64,000 nucleotides of DNA. Origin: Stagnihabitans sp038231395 (lineage in GTDB: Bacteria; Pseudomonadota; Alphaproteobacteria; Rhodobacterales; Rhodobacteraceae). The stretch spans positions 29,543 to 93,542 of the forward strand of contig JBBRLL010000011.1 of NCBI GenBank assembly GCA_038231395.1, read 5' to 3'. Shown here one piece after another: positions 34,689 to 44,223 of the stretch. The notes below the pieces were generated by a model. The model was not told where the DNA came from. It did no database searches and saw only the letters and a program-made list of their open reading frames with translations. The position numbers were made by a program, and so were the translations under genes. Position 1 is the stretch's first letter. Each line of letters starts with the position of its first letter.

Positions 34689-35479
34689 CCCGCTTTGCGC
34701 CGTCACCGACCGGGCCCCTGCATCTGGGCCATGCCTATGCTGCAATCGTGGCGGCGGCGCGCGGTGACCGGTTTCTGATCCGCATCGAGGATATCGACCG
34801 CACGCGCTGCAAACCAGAATGGGAATCCGCGATTTTCGAAGACATACAATGGCTTGGGCTGCACTTTGAAAGTCCTGCCTTAAGGCAGTCCACCCGGCAG
34901 GCGGCCTATGATGCGGCCTTGACGCAGCTATCGGACCTTGGCCTGACCTATCACTGTACCTGCACCCGCGCTGACATTCGCGCAGCACTTTTTGCCCCGC
35001 AAGAGGGCACCGACGGCCCGATCTATCCCGGCACCTGCCGCGCGGCTGCCCATAAAATCGGTGCCTTGAGGCTGAACCTGACCAAAGCCTTGGCCCAACT
35101 TGGCGACCTGAGTTTCACCGAAACCGGCACCCGCCCGGGCCATTACCGCTTCAATCCTGCTCAACTGATCGCTTCGACCGGCGACGTAGTGTTATCACGG
35201 CGTGATGTGGGCGCGGCCTATCATCTGGCGGTGGTGGTCGATGATGCGGCTCAAGGTATTACAGAGGTGACGCGGGGCGAGGATTTGTTCGCCGCCACGC
35301 CCCTGCATGTCGCTTTGCAACATCTGCTTGGCCTGCCCACGCCTGCCTACCACCACCACCGTCTGATCCGCGATGATCAGGGCAAGCGGCTGGCCAAACG
35401 CGACAACGCCCGGGCGCTGGCGAAATTTCGCGCCGAAGGCGTCAGCCCGGAAAACATTCGCACGATGATTGGCCTGTAA
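34676..35479 (+). CDS. gluQ: Glutamyl-Q tRNA(Asp) synthetase
   Basis: 267 aa, a truncated glutamyl-tRNA synthetase without an anticodon-binding domain. RFAPSPTGPLHLGH (5-18) is the HIGH region, the zinc ligands are CTC (about 98-100) with YPGTC downstream, and KRLAKRDNA replaces KMSKS near 240. It attaches glutamate to queuosine at position 34 of tRNA-Asp. The start overlaps trmFO by 13 bp, so two tRNA-modification genes are coupled. Confidence 0.93.
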   Translation: MARVTRFAPSPTGPLHLGHAYAAIVAAARGDRFLIRIEDIDRTRCKPEWESAIFEDIQWLGLHFESPALRQSTRQAAYDAALTQLSDLGLTYHCTCTRADIRAALFAPQEGTDGPIYPGTCRAAAHKIGALRLNLTKALAQLGDLSFTETGTRPGHYRFNPAQLIASTGDVVLSRRDVGAAYHLAVVVDDAAQGITEVTRGEDLFAATPLHVALQHLLGLPTPAYHHHRLIRDDQGKRLAKRDNARALAKFRAEGVSPENIRTMIGL

Positions 35480-35524
35480 GCGCCTCTTTCTATTGCTCTT
35501 TTAGAACTACGTCACAGGGGGTCC

Positions 35525-35543
35525 GGGGGGTGTGAAACCCCCC
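35525..35543. terminator. GGGGGG/CCCCCC stem-loop between gluQ and der
   Basis: Six G:C pairs around a 7-base loop between convergent genes. No T-run; a weak terminator candidate. Confidence 0.35.
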
Positions 35544-35569
35544 AGCCTTGGCGGCAGCATGCCAAGACC

Positions 35570-37039
35570 TCAGCCCTTCTTCGGACCGTCCAGATGCTTG
35601 CGCAACCGCGAGGGGGTGTTGAACTTTGGGTTCTTGAACGGGTTCTTGTCGCCCTGACTGCGCAACATCAGACGGATCGGCGTGCCGGGCATGTCGAAAT
35701 GGGCGCGCAATCCGTTCACCAGATAACGGCGATAGCTGTCGGGCATATCCTCGGGGTGCGAGCACATCACCACAAAACCCGGCGGGCGGGTCTTGACCTG
35801 TGTCATATAACGCAGGCGGATGCGTTTGCCGCCCGGGGCCGGAGGCGGATGCGCCTCGGTCATCGCACCCAGCCAGGTGTTCAGCCGGTTGGTGGTCACC
35901 CGACGGTTCCACACGGCATGCGCCTTCAGGATCGCCTCGTGCAACCGATCCATCCCGCGCCCGGTTTTGCCCGAAATCGTGACCAAAGGCGCACCGCGCA
36001 ACTGCGGCAGCAAGCGTTCGAACATCTCTTTCAATTCGGCCAGCTTTTCCTGCTTTTCGTCCTCAAGGTCCCATTTGTTGATTGCCACCACCACGGCGCG
36101 GCCTTCGGTTTCGGCATAGTCGCAAATGCGCAGATCCTGCGTTTCAAACGGAATTTCCACGTCCAGCAGCACCACAACAACTTCGGCAAATCGAACAGCG
36201 CGCAGTCCATCAGCAACCGACAACTTCTCAAGCTTTTCAACGACTTTGCCGCGTTTCCTCATCCCCGCCGTGTCGAAAATCCGGGTCGGCGTGCCCAGCC
36301 ATTCGGTTTTGACCGAGATGGCGTCGCGGGTGATGCCAGCTTCCGGCCCGGTCAGCAAGCGGTCAAAACCGAGGATGGTGTTGATCAGCGTCGATTTGCC
36401 CGCGTTAGGGCGACCAATCACAGCGATTTGCAGAGGGCGTTCCAGCGTCGGGGCGAAAGAGGTTTCATCAACCTCCTCCTCGGCTTCTTCGTCCGAAATG
36501 TCCACATCCACCACCGGGGCATCGGCTTCGGCACGAGCGGCGAAGGCGGCCTCGAAGGGTTTGAGCATGTGGTAAAGGTCGTCCATCCCCTCGCCATGTT
36601 CGGCGGACAGTCGCAGGGGTTCGCCAAGGCCAAGGCTCCACCCCTCCAACGCGCCCGCGTCACCGGCCTTGCCTTCGGCCTTGTTGACCCCAAGGATCAC
36701 CTTGGCCCCCTTTTTGCGCAAAATCTCGGCAAAGGTTTCGTCAGAGGGCGTCACCCCGACCCGCCCGTCAATCAGGAACAGCGAGATGTCGGCCATGTCC
36801 ACCGCGCGCTCGGTCAGGCGGCGCATCCGGCCCTGAAGGCTGTCATCGGTGACCTCCTCCAACCCGGCGGTGTCGATCACGGTAAAGCGCAGGTCGAACA
36901 ATTTGGCATCACCCTCGCGCAAATCCCGCGTGACGCCGGGCTGGTCATCGACCAGCGCCAATTTGCGGCCGACGAGCCGGTTGAATAGGGTGGATTTGCC
37001 CACATTCGGGCGGCCCACGATGGCAAGAGTAAAGCTCAT
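35570..37039 (-). CDS. der: Ribosome-associated GTPase Der (EngA)
   Basis: 489 aa from the ATG at 37039; an ATG seven codons upstream is also open. Two tandem G domains are visible: GRPNVGKST (9-17) with DTAGLEE and NKAEG, and a second GRPNAGKST with DTAGMRKRGKV and NKWDLED. An acidic linker (DISDEEAEEEVDE) joins them, and a KH-like C-terminal domain ends in a basic tail. Der is needed for 50S assembly. It lies 46 bp after bamB on the same strand, the conserved bamB-der order. Confidence 0.96.
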   Translation of the reverse strand: MSFTLAIVGRPNVGKSTLFNRLVGRKLALVDDQPGVTRDLREGDAKLFDLRFTVIDTAGLEEVTDDSLQGRMRRLTERAVDMADISLFLIDGRVGVTPSDETFAEILRKKGAKVILGVNKAEGKAGDAGALEGWSLGLGEPLRLSAEHGEGMDDLYHMLKPFEAAFAARAEADAPVVDVDISDEEAEEEVDETSFAPTLERPLQIAVIGRPNAGKSTLINTILGFDRLLTGPEAGITRDAISVKTEWLGTPTRIFDTAGMRKRGKVVEKLEKLSVADGLRAVRFAEVVVVLLDVEIPFETQDLRICDYAETEGRAVVVAINKWDLEDEKQEKLAELKEMFERLLPQLRGAPLVTISGKTGRGMDRLHEAILKAHAVWNRRVTTNRLNTWLGAMTEAHPPPAPGGKRIRLRYMTQVKTRPPGFVVMCSHPEDMPDSYRRYLVNGLRAHFDMPGTPIRLMLRSQGDKNPFKNPKFNTPSRLRKHLDGPKKG

Positions 37040-37085
37040 AAACGGTCCTTGCGTCTGCAAGAGGCTGCCTTACACCCAACACCGT

Positions 37086-38459
37086 TCATCGGAAAGCCAG
37101 AAGTTGCCCCTGGGCATTGACAACGAACAGCAGGCCTTGGGCCAAAGCTGCCGGAGTAGCAGCACCACCCGGGATCGCCGCTTGCCCGGCCAGACTGCCA
37201 TCGGTGGCGTTGAAGGCGCGCAGATATCCGTCCGACGACACCACGACGATATGCCCGCCCGCCAGAACCGGGCCAAAATTGGCATAGGTGGCCAAAAGCT
37301 TCTTCGGCTTGGCCTTTTTGAAATCGGGCAGGTCTTCCGCCCAGATCGTCTTGCCGTCATTTGCGCTCATCCGGACCAACCGGCCTGCGTCAGTGACCAC
37401 AAAGACCGAGCCGCCCACCACCAATGGCGGGTTCAGCGCCCCCTCCTCCGCCGTCCAGATCCGCTGACCGGTGCTGGCGTTAAAGGCTCCAGTGCGCCCG
37501 CCTTGGGTGCCCGCGTAAAGAAAGCCGCCAATAAGGACCGGATCGCCCGTCACGTCACCGGAGTTGGCATCGGCCACGCCCAGATTGGTGCCAGACACCG
37601 CGGCGGTCCACTGCGCAGCACCGGTGGCCGTGTCGGCCCCAAACAACAGACCGGAGGAGAAGGGCAGCACCACGGTCTTGCCATCCACCGCAGGCGACGC
37701 GCCGCTGTCGAAGTGAAAGGTGTCGAGGCTGGAGGCCCCGGTCGTGGTCCAGACAACGCGGCCATTGGCGGCGTTCAGCGCCCAGCCGGTGCCGTCATCC
37801 GCCACAACGAACACCAGATTGCCCGCAACGGCGGGTGCGCCGGTCGGCATCGCCCCCAGCCTTTGCCGCCAGATGACGCTACCGTCCGAAGCGTTCATCG
37901 CCACGGTTTCGCCGTAGCCCGTCGTGGCAAAGACCCGGCCGCCATCGGCTGCAAGGCCACCGCCCGACAACCCGCCCCCGGCATCAAAAGCGGCGGTCAG
38001 GTCTGTATGCCACAGCGTGGCGCCCTGCACGGACACCGCCGTCACGCCAGACAAAGCATCCATGGCAAACACCGCACCGCCCGCCACCACAGGGGCCGCG
38101 TCGATGCGGTTCTTGTGGCTGTTGCCAGAGCCTATCCGCACGCTCCACACCAGTTGGGGCGAGGCTGTCAGCCTGCCGTTCGGCCCGGCATGACGCGCGT
38201 TGCCGCCGCGCTGCGGCCAATCGGCGTTGGTGACGATGCCGGGCAATGCGATCGGCACGGATGTGTTGGCCGGCTGATCGGGTTGCGGCTGCGGGTCAGG
38301 CTGGTCCTTGGTCGGCAGCGAGTCTGCCAAAGGCGCGCGCACCGGAAAGCGGGTGCCTTGCAGGATCACGTCCCTTTGACACGCCGCCAGCAGCGCGACG
38401 GTCAAGGCCAGCGACAGAACCAAGGTTCCCTTCACGCTGCGGTCAGGCTGTGGCCTCAT
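37086..38459 (-). CDS. bamB: Outer membrane protein assembly factor BamB (beta-propeller lipoprotein)
   Basis: 457 aa. A signal with lipobox LLAAC (about 23-27) and a proline-rich spacer (DQPDPQPQPDQP, about 52-63) precede an eight-bladed PQQ-like propeller. Repeated blade motifs such as DAAPVVAGGAVFAMDALSG, GAPAVAGNLVFVVADDGTG, GDPVLIGGFLYAGTQGG and NPPLVVGGSVFVVTDAG are visible. BamB scaffolds the BAM complex at the inner face of the outer membrane. It is followed by der and preceded by a YfgM-like gene, mirroring the enteric yfgM-bamB-der cluster. Confidence 0.93.
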   Translation of the reverse strand: MRPQPDRSVKGTLVLSLALTVALLAACQRDVILQGTRFPVRAPLADSLPTKDQPDPQPQPDQPANTSVPIALPGIVTNADWPQRGGNARHAGPNGRLTASPQLVWSVRIGSGNSHKNRIDAAPVVAGGAVFAMDALSGVTAVSVQGATLWHTDLTAAFDAGGGLSGGGLAADGGRVFATTGYGETVAMNASDGSVIWRQRLGAMPTGAPAVAGNLVFVVADDGTGWALNAANGRVVWTTTGASSLDTFHFDSGASPAVDGKTVVLPFSSGLLFGADTATGAAQWTAAVSGTNLGVADANSGDVTGDPVLIGGFLYAGTQGGRTGAFNASTGQRIWTAEEGALNPPLVVGGSVFVVTDAGRLVRMSANDGKTIWAEDLPDFKKAKPKKLLATYANFGPVLAGGHIVVVSSDGYLRAFNATDGSLAGQAAIPGGAATPAALAQGLLFVVNAQGQLLAFR

Positions 38460-38468
38460 CGTCCTGCC

Positions 38469-39149
38469 TCAGCCCGCCGAGGGCGCGGCGTCGGCCGCAG
38501 GTTTCGCCTCTGGCACTTTGCCACCCAAAGCCGTGATCGCCAGAGCAAGGCGCTGGCGCATACCGGGCGGGGATTCCTGATCCTGCACAAGGGCAAGCAA
38601 GGCCGTCAGCGCCTCATCCGTCTTGCCGTCTTCCAAAAGCAGGTAGGCCAGTTGCTCTTCGGCCAGAACCCGGAAGGGACGGCCCGCGATGTCCATGGAT
38701 TGAAGGGCCTTGCGGCGGTCCGCCACGGGTTGATCACTGCCGGCAACCGCCACACGCTTTAACACGGCCAAATCTCGGTAAATCTGCGGGCGGGTGGTAT
38801 CGGCGGCCAAAGCGTCCAAAGCGGCGAGGGATGTCGCTTTGTCGGCGGCGGGATTGGCGGCCTTCAACAGGTTCAAAAGGGCGGTCTGATCGCCGTCCGA
38901 GGGCAAAGCCGCTAATGCAGTGGCACGTAGCGCGGGGTCAGTCTTTTCCAGTGCGGCCATCACGCCATCGCCGAACGCCTGCGCCCGGGCCAGTGCCGTG
39001 GCCTTTTGCCATTCGGTGTAGGCAGCGCCGCCGACGATCATCGCCACCAGAACCACGCCAATCCAGCCATACTTGCGGAACGCGGCATAAAGCCGGTCGC
39101 TGCGCACGGCATCGGTGACTTCATCGACGAAACTGTCTGGCGTGCTCAT
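38469..39149 (-). CDS. YfgM-like tetratricopeptide membrane protein
   Basis: 226 aa. One N-terminal membrane helix (about 28-46, GWIGVVLVAMIVGGAAY) follows a short cytoplasmic tail; the periplasmic part has TPR-like helical pairs (QAFGDGVMAAL..., DLAVLKRVAVAG, AEEQLAYLLLEDGKTDEALTALLALV). Length and topology match YfgM/DUF2133, a SecYEG-associated chaperone for exported proteins. The C-terminal 20 residues are Ala- and Pro-rich. It is 9 bp upstream of bamB. Confidence 0.85.
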   Translation of the reverse strand: MSTPDSFVDEVTDAVRSDRLYAAFRKYGWIGVVLVAMIVGGAAYTEWQKATALARAQAFGDGVMAALEKTDPALRATALAALPSDGDQTALLNLLKAANPAADKATSLAALDALAADTTRPQIYRDLAVLKRVAVAGSDQPVADRRKALQSMDIAGRPFRVLAEEQLAYLLLEDGKTDEALTALLALVQDQESPPGMRQRLALAITALGGKVPEAKPAADAAPSAG

Positions 39150-39235
39150 GGAGGCTCCTGCTTTGGGATCGTCTTACAGGCAATTCTGTCGGATTGCCAA
39201 TCCCACGGCGCAAGGCTGCGCGGCTTTGCGCAAAC

Positions 39236-41158
39236 TTACCCCGGCATGTAGCGGTCATAGCGACCATCGGGGTGGCGGACGGAAAAGGTCGACGACTTCG
39301 CCTCAGTTCCGGATTCTGGGCCAACCCCGGTGATTTTGCTTTCCATCTCTTCAGCCGACTGGCGTTCCCACATCTGGCTGTAGCGCCCGCCCTTGGCCAA
39401 CAGCATCTCATGCGAGCCTTGTTCGACCACTTCGCCCTGTTCCAGCACCAAGATCAGGTCGCTGTCGGCAATGGTGGACAGGCGGTGGGCGATGGTGATG
39501 ACCGAACGGCCCTGCCCCATAAGTTTCAGGCTGTCCTGAATGTCACGTTCGGTCTGGGTATCAAGGGCAGAGGTCGCCTCGTCCAGAATCAGGATCGGCG
39601 GGTTTTTCAGCAAGGTGCGCGCAATCCCGACCCGCTGCTTTTCGCCGCCCGACAGTTTCAGGCCGCGCTCGCCGACCTTGGCGTTGTAGCCATCGGGCAG
39701 CGACATGATGAAGTCGTGGATCTTGGCCGCCTTGGCCGCAGCCTCTACCGCCTCACGCGGGGCCTCGGGGTTGCCGTAAGCGATGTTGTAATAGACCGTG
39801 TCGTTGAACAGCACGGTATCTTGCGGCACCACACCGATGGATTGGTGCAACGAGGTTTGGGTGACCGAGCGGATGTCTTGCCCGTCAATCCGGATCGTCC
39901 CGCCGGTCACCTCGTAGAACCGGAACAACAACCGGCCAATGGTGGATTTGCCAGAGCCTGAGGGGCCCACAAGTGCGATCTTTTGCCCCGGCCCGACGCG
40001 CAGCGAAATCCCTTTCAGGATCGGGCGGTTGGCGTCGTAGGCGAAGGTCACGTTGTCAAAAACCACCTCACCCTGCGGCACTTTCAGGTCAGGCGCGTTC
40101 GGGGCGTCGACCACTTCGGCGGGTTGCGCCAGAAGGCCGAACATTTCCGCCATATCGACCAAAGCCTGCCGGATTTCGCGGTAAACCGTGCCCAGAAAGC
40201 CCAAAGGCAGCGTGATCTGCATCATGTAGGCGTTGACCATCACGAAATCGCCCACGGTGAAGCGACCCTGCTGGACGCCTAACGCCGACATCACCATTAC
40301 GATGACAAGCCCGATGGTGATGATGACGTTCTGCCCGATGTTAAGCATCGACAGGCTTTGCCCGGTGCGAACTGCGAACCCCTCGTACTTCTCCATCGCG
40401 CGGTCATAGCGGGCGGCTTCACGGGCTTCGGCGTTGAAATACTTGACGGTTTCATAGTTGAGCAGGCTGTCGATCGCCTTCTGGTTGGCATCGGTGTCCT
40501 GATCGTTCATCGCGCGCCGGATCTGCACCCGCCATTCGGTGACCTTGAACGTATACGCCACGTAAAGCGTGATCGTGACAATGACCACCGCCATATAGAC
40601 CCAGCCGAAGTACAGCGCGAAGATGATCGACACCATGGTCAGTTCAAGGATCAACGGGATGATCGAGAACAGCATGAAGCGCAACAAGAAGTCGACGCCT
40701 TTGACCCCACGCTCGATCACCCGGCTCAGGCCACCGGTTTTGCGGGTGATGTGATAGCGTAAGGACAGCTGGTGGATATGGGTGAACGTCTCGAACGCCA
40801 GCTTGCGAAGCGCGCGTTGGCCCACGCGGACAAAGACCCAGTCGCGCATCTCGCCGAAAAACACCGTGCCCATGCGGAAGAGGCCGTAGATCACGGTCAG
40901 TGACACCGCCCCGAGAATAAGCGTGGTCGGCGTGGCATGGGTGCCAAGCGCATCGACGGCCTTTTTATAAAGATACGGGGTGCAGACCGAAATGATCTTG
41001 GACAGCAACAGCAGCAAAAGCGCGCCGACGACCCGCTGTTTCACCCAAGGCTCGCTTTTTGGCCACAGGTAGGGGGCGATGCGTTTCATCGTCTGCCAGC
41101 CCGTGGCCGGTGCCTTGGCAATGTCGTCGGTGGTGGCGGTGCTGGTCAGACTGCGCAT
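39236..41158 (-). CDS. ABC transporter of the Atm1/HMT type (fused permease and ATPase)
   Basis: 640 aa from the ATG at 41158 (GAAGGAA five bases upstream); the frame is open to 41263. The membrane domain (about 40-335) has six helices; the ATPase has Walker A GPSGSGKST (about 424), signature LSGGEKQRVGIAR and Walker B ILILDEATSALD. The pattern SKIISVCTPYLYKKAVDAL and IERGVKGVDFLLRFMLFSIIPLILEL match the Atm1/ABCB7 group, which exports glutathione-linked sulfur or metal species and supports iron-sulfur and heavy-metal homeostasis. Adjacent genes give no added clue. Confidence 0.92.
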   Translation of the reverse strand: MRSLTSTATTDDIAKAPATGWQTMKRIAPYLWPKSEPWVKQRVVGALLLLLLSKIISVCTPYLYKKAVDALGTHATPTTLILGAVSLTVIYGLFRMGTVFFGEMRDWVFVRVGQRALRKLAFETFTHIHQLSLRYHITRKTGGLSRVIERGVKGVDFLLRFMLFSIIPLILELTMVSIIFALYFGWVYMAVVIVTITLYVAYTFKVTEWRVQIRRAMNDQDTDANQKAIDSLLNYETVKYFNAEAREAARYDRAMEKYEGFAVRTGQSLSMLNIGQNVIITIGLVIVMVMSALGVQQGRFTVGDFVMVNAYMMQITLPLGFLGTVYREIRQALVDMAEMFGLLAQPAEVVDAPNAPDLKVPQGEVVFDNVTFAYDANRPILKGISLRVGPGQKIALVGPSGSGKSTIGRLLFRFYEVTGGTIRIDGQDIRSVTQTSLHQSIGVVPQDTVLFNDTVYYNIAYGNPEAPREAVEAAAKAAKIHDFIMSLPDGYNAKVGERGLKLSGGEKQRVGIARTLLKNPPILILDEATSALDTQTERDIQDSLKLMGQGRSVITIAHRLSTIADSDLILVLEQGEVVEQGSHEMLLAKGGRYSQMWERQSAEEMESKITGVGPESGTEAKSSTFSVRHPDGRYDRYMPG

Positions 41159-41320
41159 GAAAATTCCTTCGGCCCCGGAAGCTCGACCCTGCAAAGGCGT
41201 GCGGTCGGCTAAGGCAGTGCAGATTTGGGTCAGGCGCGAGCGGAAGTAAAGGCCCCGGCGCATGCAAATGCTGCGACGGCGTTGTGCATTTATGCTGTAT
41301 TGCCCGTGAAAGGCGGTTTC

Positions 41321-43276
41321 TCAGGTCTTCGGAAGGGCGAAAACCTGCCCCGGATAGATCAGGTTCGGGTTGCGGATCTTGTCCTTGTTGGCGTTCCAGA
41401 CCTGCACATACAACACGCCGTGGCCCATCTGACGCTTGGCAATGCCCCACAAGGTATAGCCCGGTTGGACCGTGACGGTGACCGCCGCAGGTGTGACCGG
41501 AACGGCGGCAGTCGCAGTTGATGCGGTGGCCGTCTGTTCGGTGGTGGTTGCCGGTGTCGGGGCTGTCGTCACAGCTGCGGTAGCGTCGGCAGGTGCTGCC
41601 GTCGTGGTTGGGGTTGTGGTTGCAGCCGCGACAGGTGCAGGGACCACATTGGCAGCGGCGAGGGCCTCGGGCGTTTCGCGCTTGAAGGGTGTCTCGTACC
41701 GCGAGGTGACTTTGCCGGTGGCATCGACCTGATCCACACGGAGCGTATAGATCTTGGGCGCGATGCCGGCTTGAGTTGCGTTCCAGCTGCCATCAGACCC
41801 GATCAGGGTGGCGTCGCCGAGAGCGGCATTGTCAAGGTACAGCCGCACGAAAGCACCCGGTTTGCCACGACCGCCAAACTGGACATCGCTGGCCGACGGG
41901 TAGGCGATGGTATCCAGCGTGACATTTGCCGCAACCTCTGCCGGGACCGTCGTGCCCGATTGCAGGACTTTGGCCCCCTTGTCGGTAACGGCCAAAGCCG
42001 TGGTGCCGGTTTGGGGTGTGTCGCTTTTGGGCGCGTCCGCCACCGGAGCGGTTGTCGCTGTCTGGATGGCCGCAGGCGCAGTGGCCGCAGGTGTTGGCAC
42101 GGGTTCGGCGGCAGGTGCAGTTGAAGATGCAGCGGTCGTGTCGGCGGCTGCTGGTGCAGGGATCGCGGCGTCGGCAGGCGCAGGGGTCGCGTCGGCGGTT
42201 TGCCCGTCAGCGGTGACCTTGTCAGCCGAACTTGCCGTTGTCGCAGGCGCTGAGGGTTCTGCAACCATGGCAGCGGCGGTCGCGGCAATGGCAACCGCAG
42301 CACCGGCCTCAACCGTCGTGCCATCCGACATGGTGGCCACCATGGTCATCAAGCGCCCGGCACCTGCGGTTGGCAGAGTGAACAGCGCCACGAACCTGCC
42401 CTGCGCGTCGGCAGTGGCGCTGCCGACCTCAGTTCCATCGACCCGCATCGAGACGTGTGCCCCCGGAGCCACCTGCCCGGCCACCACCGTCGATCCATCG
42501 GGGTCCACCCGCACCAGATCGAAGTTGGCGGTCGGAGCCGCCGTTGGCGCAACAGGCGGAGCGGGGATACTGGCCACTGTGGATGAGGCATCAGGGGCCG
42601 CCGCAACGCCGTCAGCCGCACCTGCCCCGGTCGTCGCATTGGCAGGGCCAGTGGCTGGGGCTGAGGTCGTGGCTGGGGATAAGGCCGCAACCGTCGCTTT
42701 CGGCGTAGAGGCGTCAGGAGCGGGTGCAACAGGCGGTGCAGGATCAGCCAAAGCTGTGGTGCTGGCCGGGATGTCGCTGCCAGCGCTCGCGGCGCTTGCA
42801 GTTGCCGCTGTTGAAGTCGCGTCTGTCGCAGTCACGTCTGTCGCCGAAGCGGGTGACTTGGGGGTGGATGCTGCGGCGGAAGGTGTCACCGGCGCGTCCG
42901 CTGCCGGAGCGTCAGCCACCGGAGCGTCAGCCGCAGGAGTGACTGCGCTGGTCCCCGGACTTGCTGCGTTGGCCGTCTGGTCGGTCGCCGCCTCGGGAAC
43001 CTTAGGCGTGGTGCTGGCCACCTGATTGGCGGTGGCCGCAGGCGCCGGTGTCGTCGCTGACCCACTCACTTGCGCCGTCGGCTTGGTTGCATCTGAGCTG
43101 GTCGCCGTCGCGTCGCTTCCGGAACTCGTTGCCTTCGGCGCAGCCGCGGTTTTGTCAGGCCCCCCTGTGCTGGACTTGCCCCCGAAAACCTCGTAACCAG
43201 CTGTCCCCAACAGGATCACAACAATCGCCGCCGCGATCATCTTCGATCCGGTCGTCATGTCTTTCCAAGCCGCCAT
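41321..43276 (-). CDS. LysM-domain protein with a long Ala/Pro/Thr-rich linker
   Basis: 651 aa. A single membrane helix near the start (about 13-28, IAAAIVVILLGTAGYEVFG) anchors the protein with the rest in the periplasm. Residues 30-260 and 330-470 are low complexity (A, P, T, S, D). Two short Ig-like or BON-like segments (about 255-330, FDLVRVDPDGSTVVAGQVAPGAHV; about 455-540, GKPGAFVRLYLDNAALGDA) are embedded. A LysM motif ends the protein (YTLWGIAKRQMGHGVLYVQVWNANKDKI.NPNLIYPGQVFALP). It should bind peptidoglycan. An ATG six codons downstream is an alternative start. Confidence 0.87.
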   Translation of the reverse strand: MAAWKDMTTGSKMIAAAIVVILLGTAGYEVFGGKSSTGGPDKTAAAPKATSSGSDATATSSDATKPTAQVSGSATTPAPAATANQVASTTPKVPEAATDQTANAASPGTSAVTPAADAPVADAPAADAPVTPSAAASTPKSPASATDVTATDATSTAATASAASAGSDIPASTTALADPAPPVAPAPDASTPKATVAALSPATTSAPATGPANATTGAGAADGVAAAPDASSTVASIPAPPVAPTAAPTANFDLVRVDPDGSTVVAGQVAPGAHVSMRVDGTEVGSATADAQGRFVALFTLPTAGAGRLMTMVATMSDGTTVEAGAAVAIAATAAAMVAEPSAPATTASSADKVTADGQTADATPAPADAAIPAPAAADTTAASSTAPAAEPVPTPAATAPAAIQTATTAPVADAPKSDTPQTGTTALAVTDKGAKVLQSGTTVPAEVAANVTLDTIAYPSASDVQFGGRGKPGAFVRLYLDNAALGDATLIGSDGSWNATQAGIAPKIYTLRVDQVDATGKVTSRYETPFKRETPEALAAANVVPAPVAAATTTPTTTAAPADATAAVTTAPTPATTTEQTATASTATAAVPVTPAAVTVTVQPGYTLWGIAKRQMGHGVLYVQVWNANKDKIRNPNLIYPGQVFALPKT

Positions 43277-43393
43277 TCCGTTCCCCGACGTTTCATTTTG
43301 GGCAAGCGGGATCTGTCACCGACCCCTGCTTTCCTTTTGTCACATTCCGCGTTATCCGTGGCAAAGCAACAGGTTTTCAGAGATTTTTCCGAT

Positions 43394-43966
43394 ATGTCAC
43401 TGCAAGGTTCCGCTTCTTCAACCGGGCAAAGGTCGGTTTGCGTGTTCTGCGGCGCCCGTATGGGGAAAAATCCGGCGCATCAGGTGGCGGCTCAGGCCTT
43501 GGGTGCGGCGATTGCGGCGTCAGGCTGGCGGCTGGTTTACGGGGCCGGGGATGTCGGGCTGATGGGTGCGGTGGCGCGGGCCGTGCAAAATGCGGGCGGG
43601 CCGACCTTCGGGGTGATCCCCACTCACCTGTTGGCGATGGAGGTCGGCAAGCGCGATCTGTCCACCTTTGTGATCACCGAAACAATGCATGAACGCAAGA
43701 AGGTCATGTTCATGAACGCCGACGCGATTGCCTTGCTGCCGGGCGGCGCTGGCAGTCTGGATGAGTTCTTTGAGGTGTTGACCTGGGCGCAGATCGGCCT
43801 GCACCGCAAACCGATCTGGCTGATTGACGTGGCGGGCTATTGGCAACCTTTGCTGACCCTGCTGGACCATGTGATTGCCGAAGGCTTTGCCGACCCCTCT
43901 TTGCGCGGATATTTCACCGTGCTGGGTGGGGTTGAGGCTTTTGCCACACGTCTGGCGGATTTCTGA
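43394..43966 (+). CDS. LOG-family protein (TIGR00730; probable nucleoside 5'-monophosphate phosphoribohydrolase)
   Basis: 190 aa from the ATG at 43394, since the upstream 32 codons are not family-like. VCVFCGARMGKNP (14-26) opens the Rossmann fold; the catalytic PGGAGSLDEFFE (about 116-127, normally PGGxGTxxE) and ERKKVM (about 100) are the LOG hallmarks. Members release free bases such as cytokinins from their 5'-monophosphates. Thr to Ser in the signature is conservative. Divergent from the LysM gene; followed by a dispersed repeat 22 bp after its stop. Confidence 0.92.
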   Translation: MSLQGSASSTGQRSVCVFCGARMGKNPAHQVAAQALGAAIAASGWRLVYGAGDVGLMGAVARAVQNAGGPTFGVIPTHLLAMEVGKRDLSTFVITETMHERKKVMFMNADAIALLPGGAGSLDEFFEVLTWAQIGLHRKPIWLIDVAGYWQPLLTLLDHVIAEGFADPSLRGYFTVLGGVEAFATRLADF

Positions 43967-43988
43967 CCTCGACAGGCTGCGCCGGACC

Positions 43989-44011
43989 ATGGGCAGATTG
44001 CCCATCCTACC
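43989..44011 (+). repeat. ATGGGC/GCCCAT dispersed repeat, copy C
   Basis: ATGGGC-AGATT-GCCCATCCTACC, 22 bp after the LOG-gene stop and in its sense. It is identical to A1 over all 23 bases. Its inverted partner is at 44146-44168. Confidence 0.85.
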
Positions 44012-44081
44012 TCCATCACACGGAGCATTGCCGGGGTTGAAAAAGTGCCGCGACCTGTCCCGGTAAACCCAAATGCCGTTC

Positions 44082-44132
44082 TGGCTTTCGGTTATGGCTT
44101 TCGGTTCTGGCTTTCGGTTCTGGACTTCGGTG
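44082..44132. repeat. 13-bp tandem repeat between inverted repeat copies C and D
   Basis: About 3.9 units of TGGCTTTCGGTTC in direct tandem. It lies in the 134-bp interval bounded by the two inverted dispersed repeats. No coding frame is supported. Confidence 0.8.
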
Positions 44133-44145
44133 ATCTTGGGTCAAT

Positions 44146-44168
44146 GGTAGGATGGGCCGTCGGCCCAT
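44146..44168 (-). repeat. ATGGGC/GCCCAT dispersed repeat, copy D
   Basis: GGTAGGATGGGC-CGTCG-GCCCAT on the plus strand, so in the sense of sodB, 55 bp after its stop. Its 12-base arm is perfectly complementary to copy C. The middle CGTCG differs from the AGATT of C. Confidence 0.85.
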
Positions 44169-44223
44169 GATGCGAAAAGGGCCCGCCATCGCGACGGACC
44201 CCCCGGAGCTTGCTCGCCAGCGC

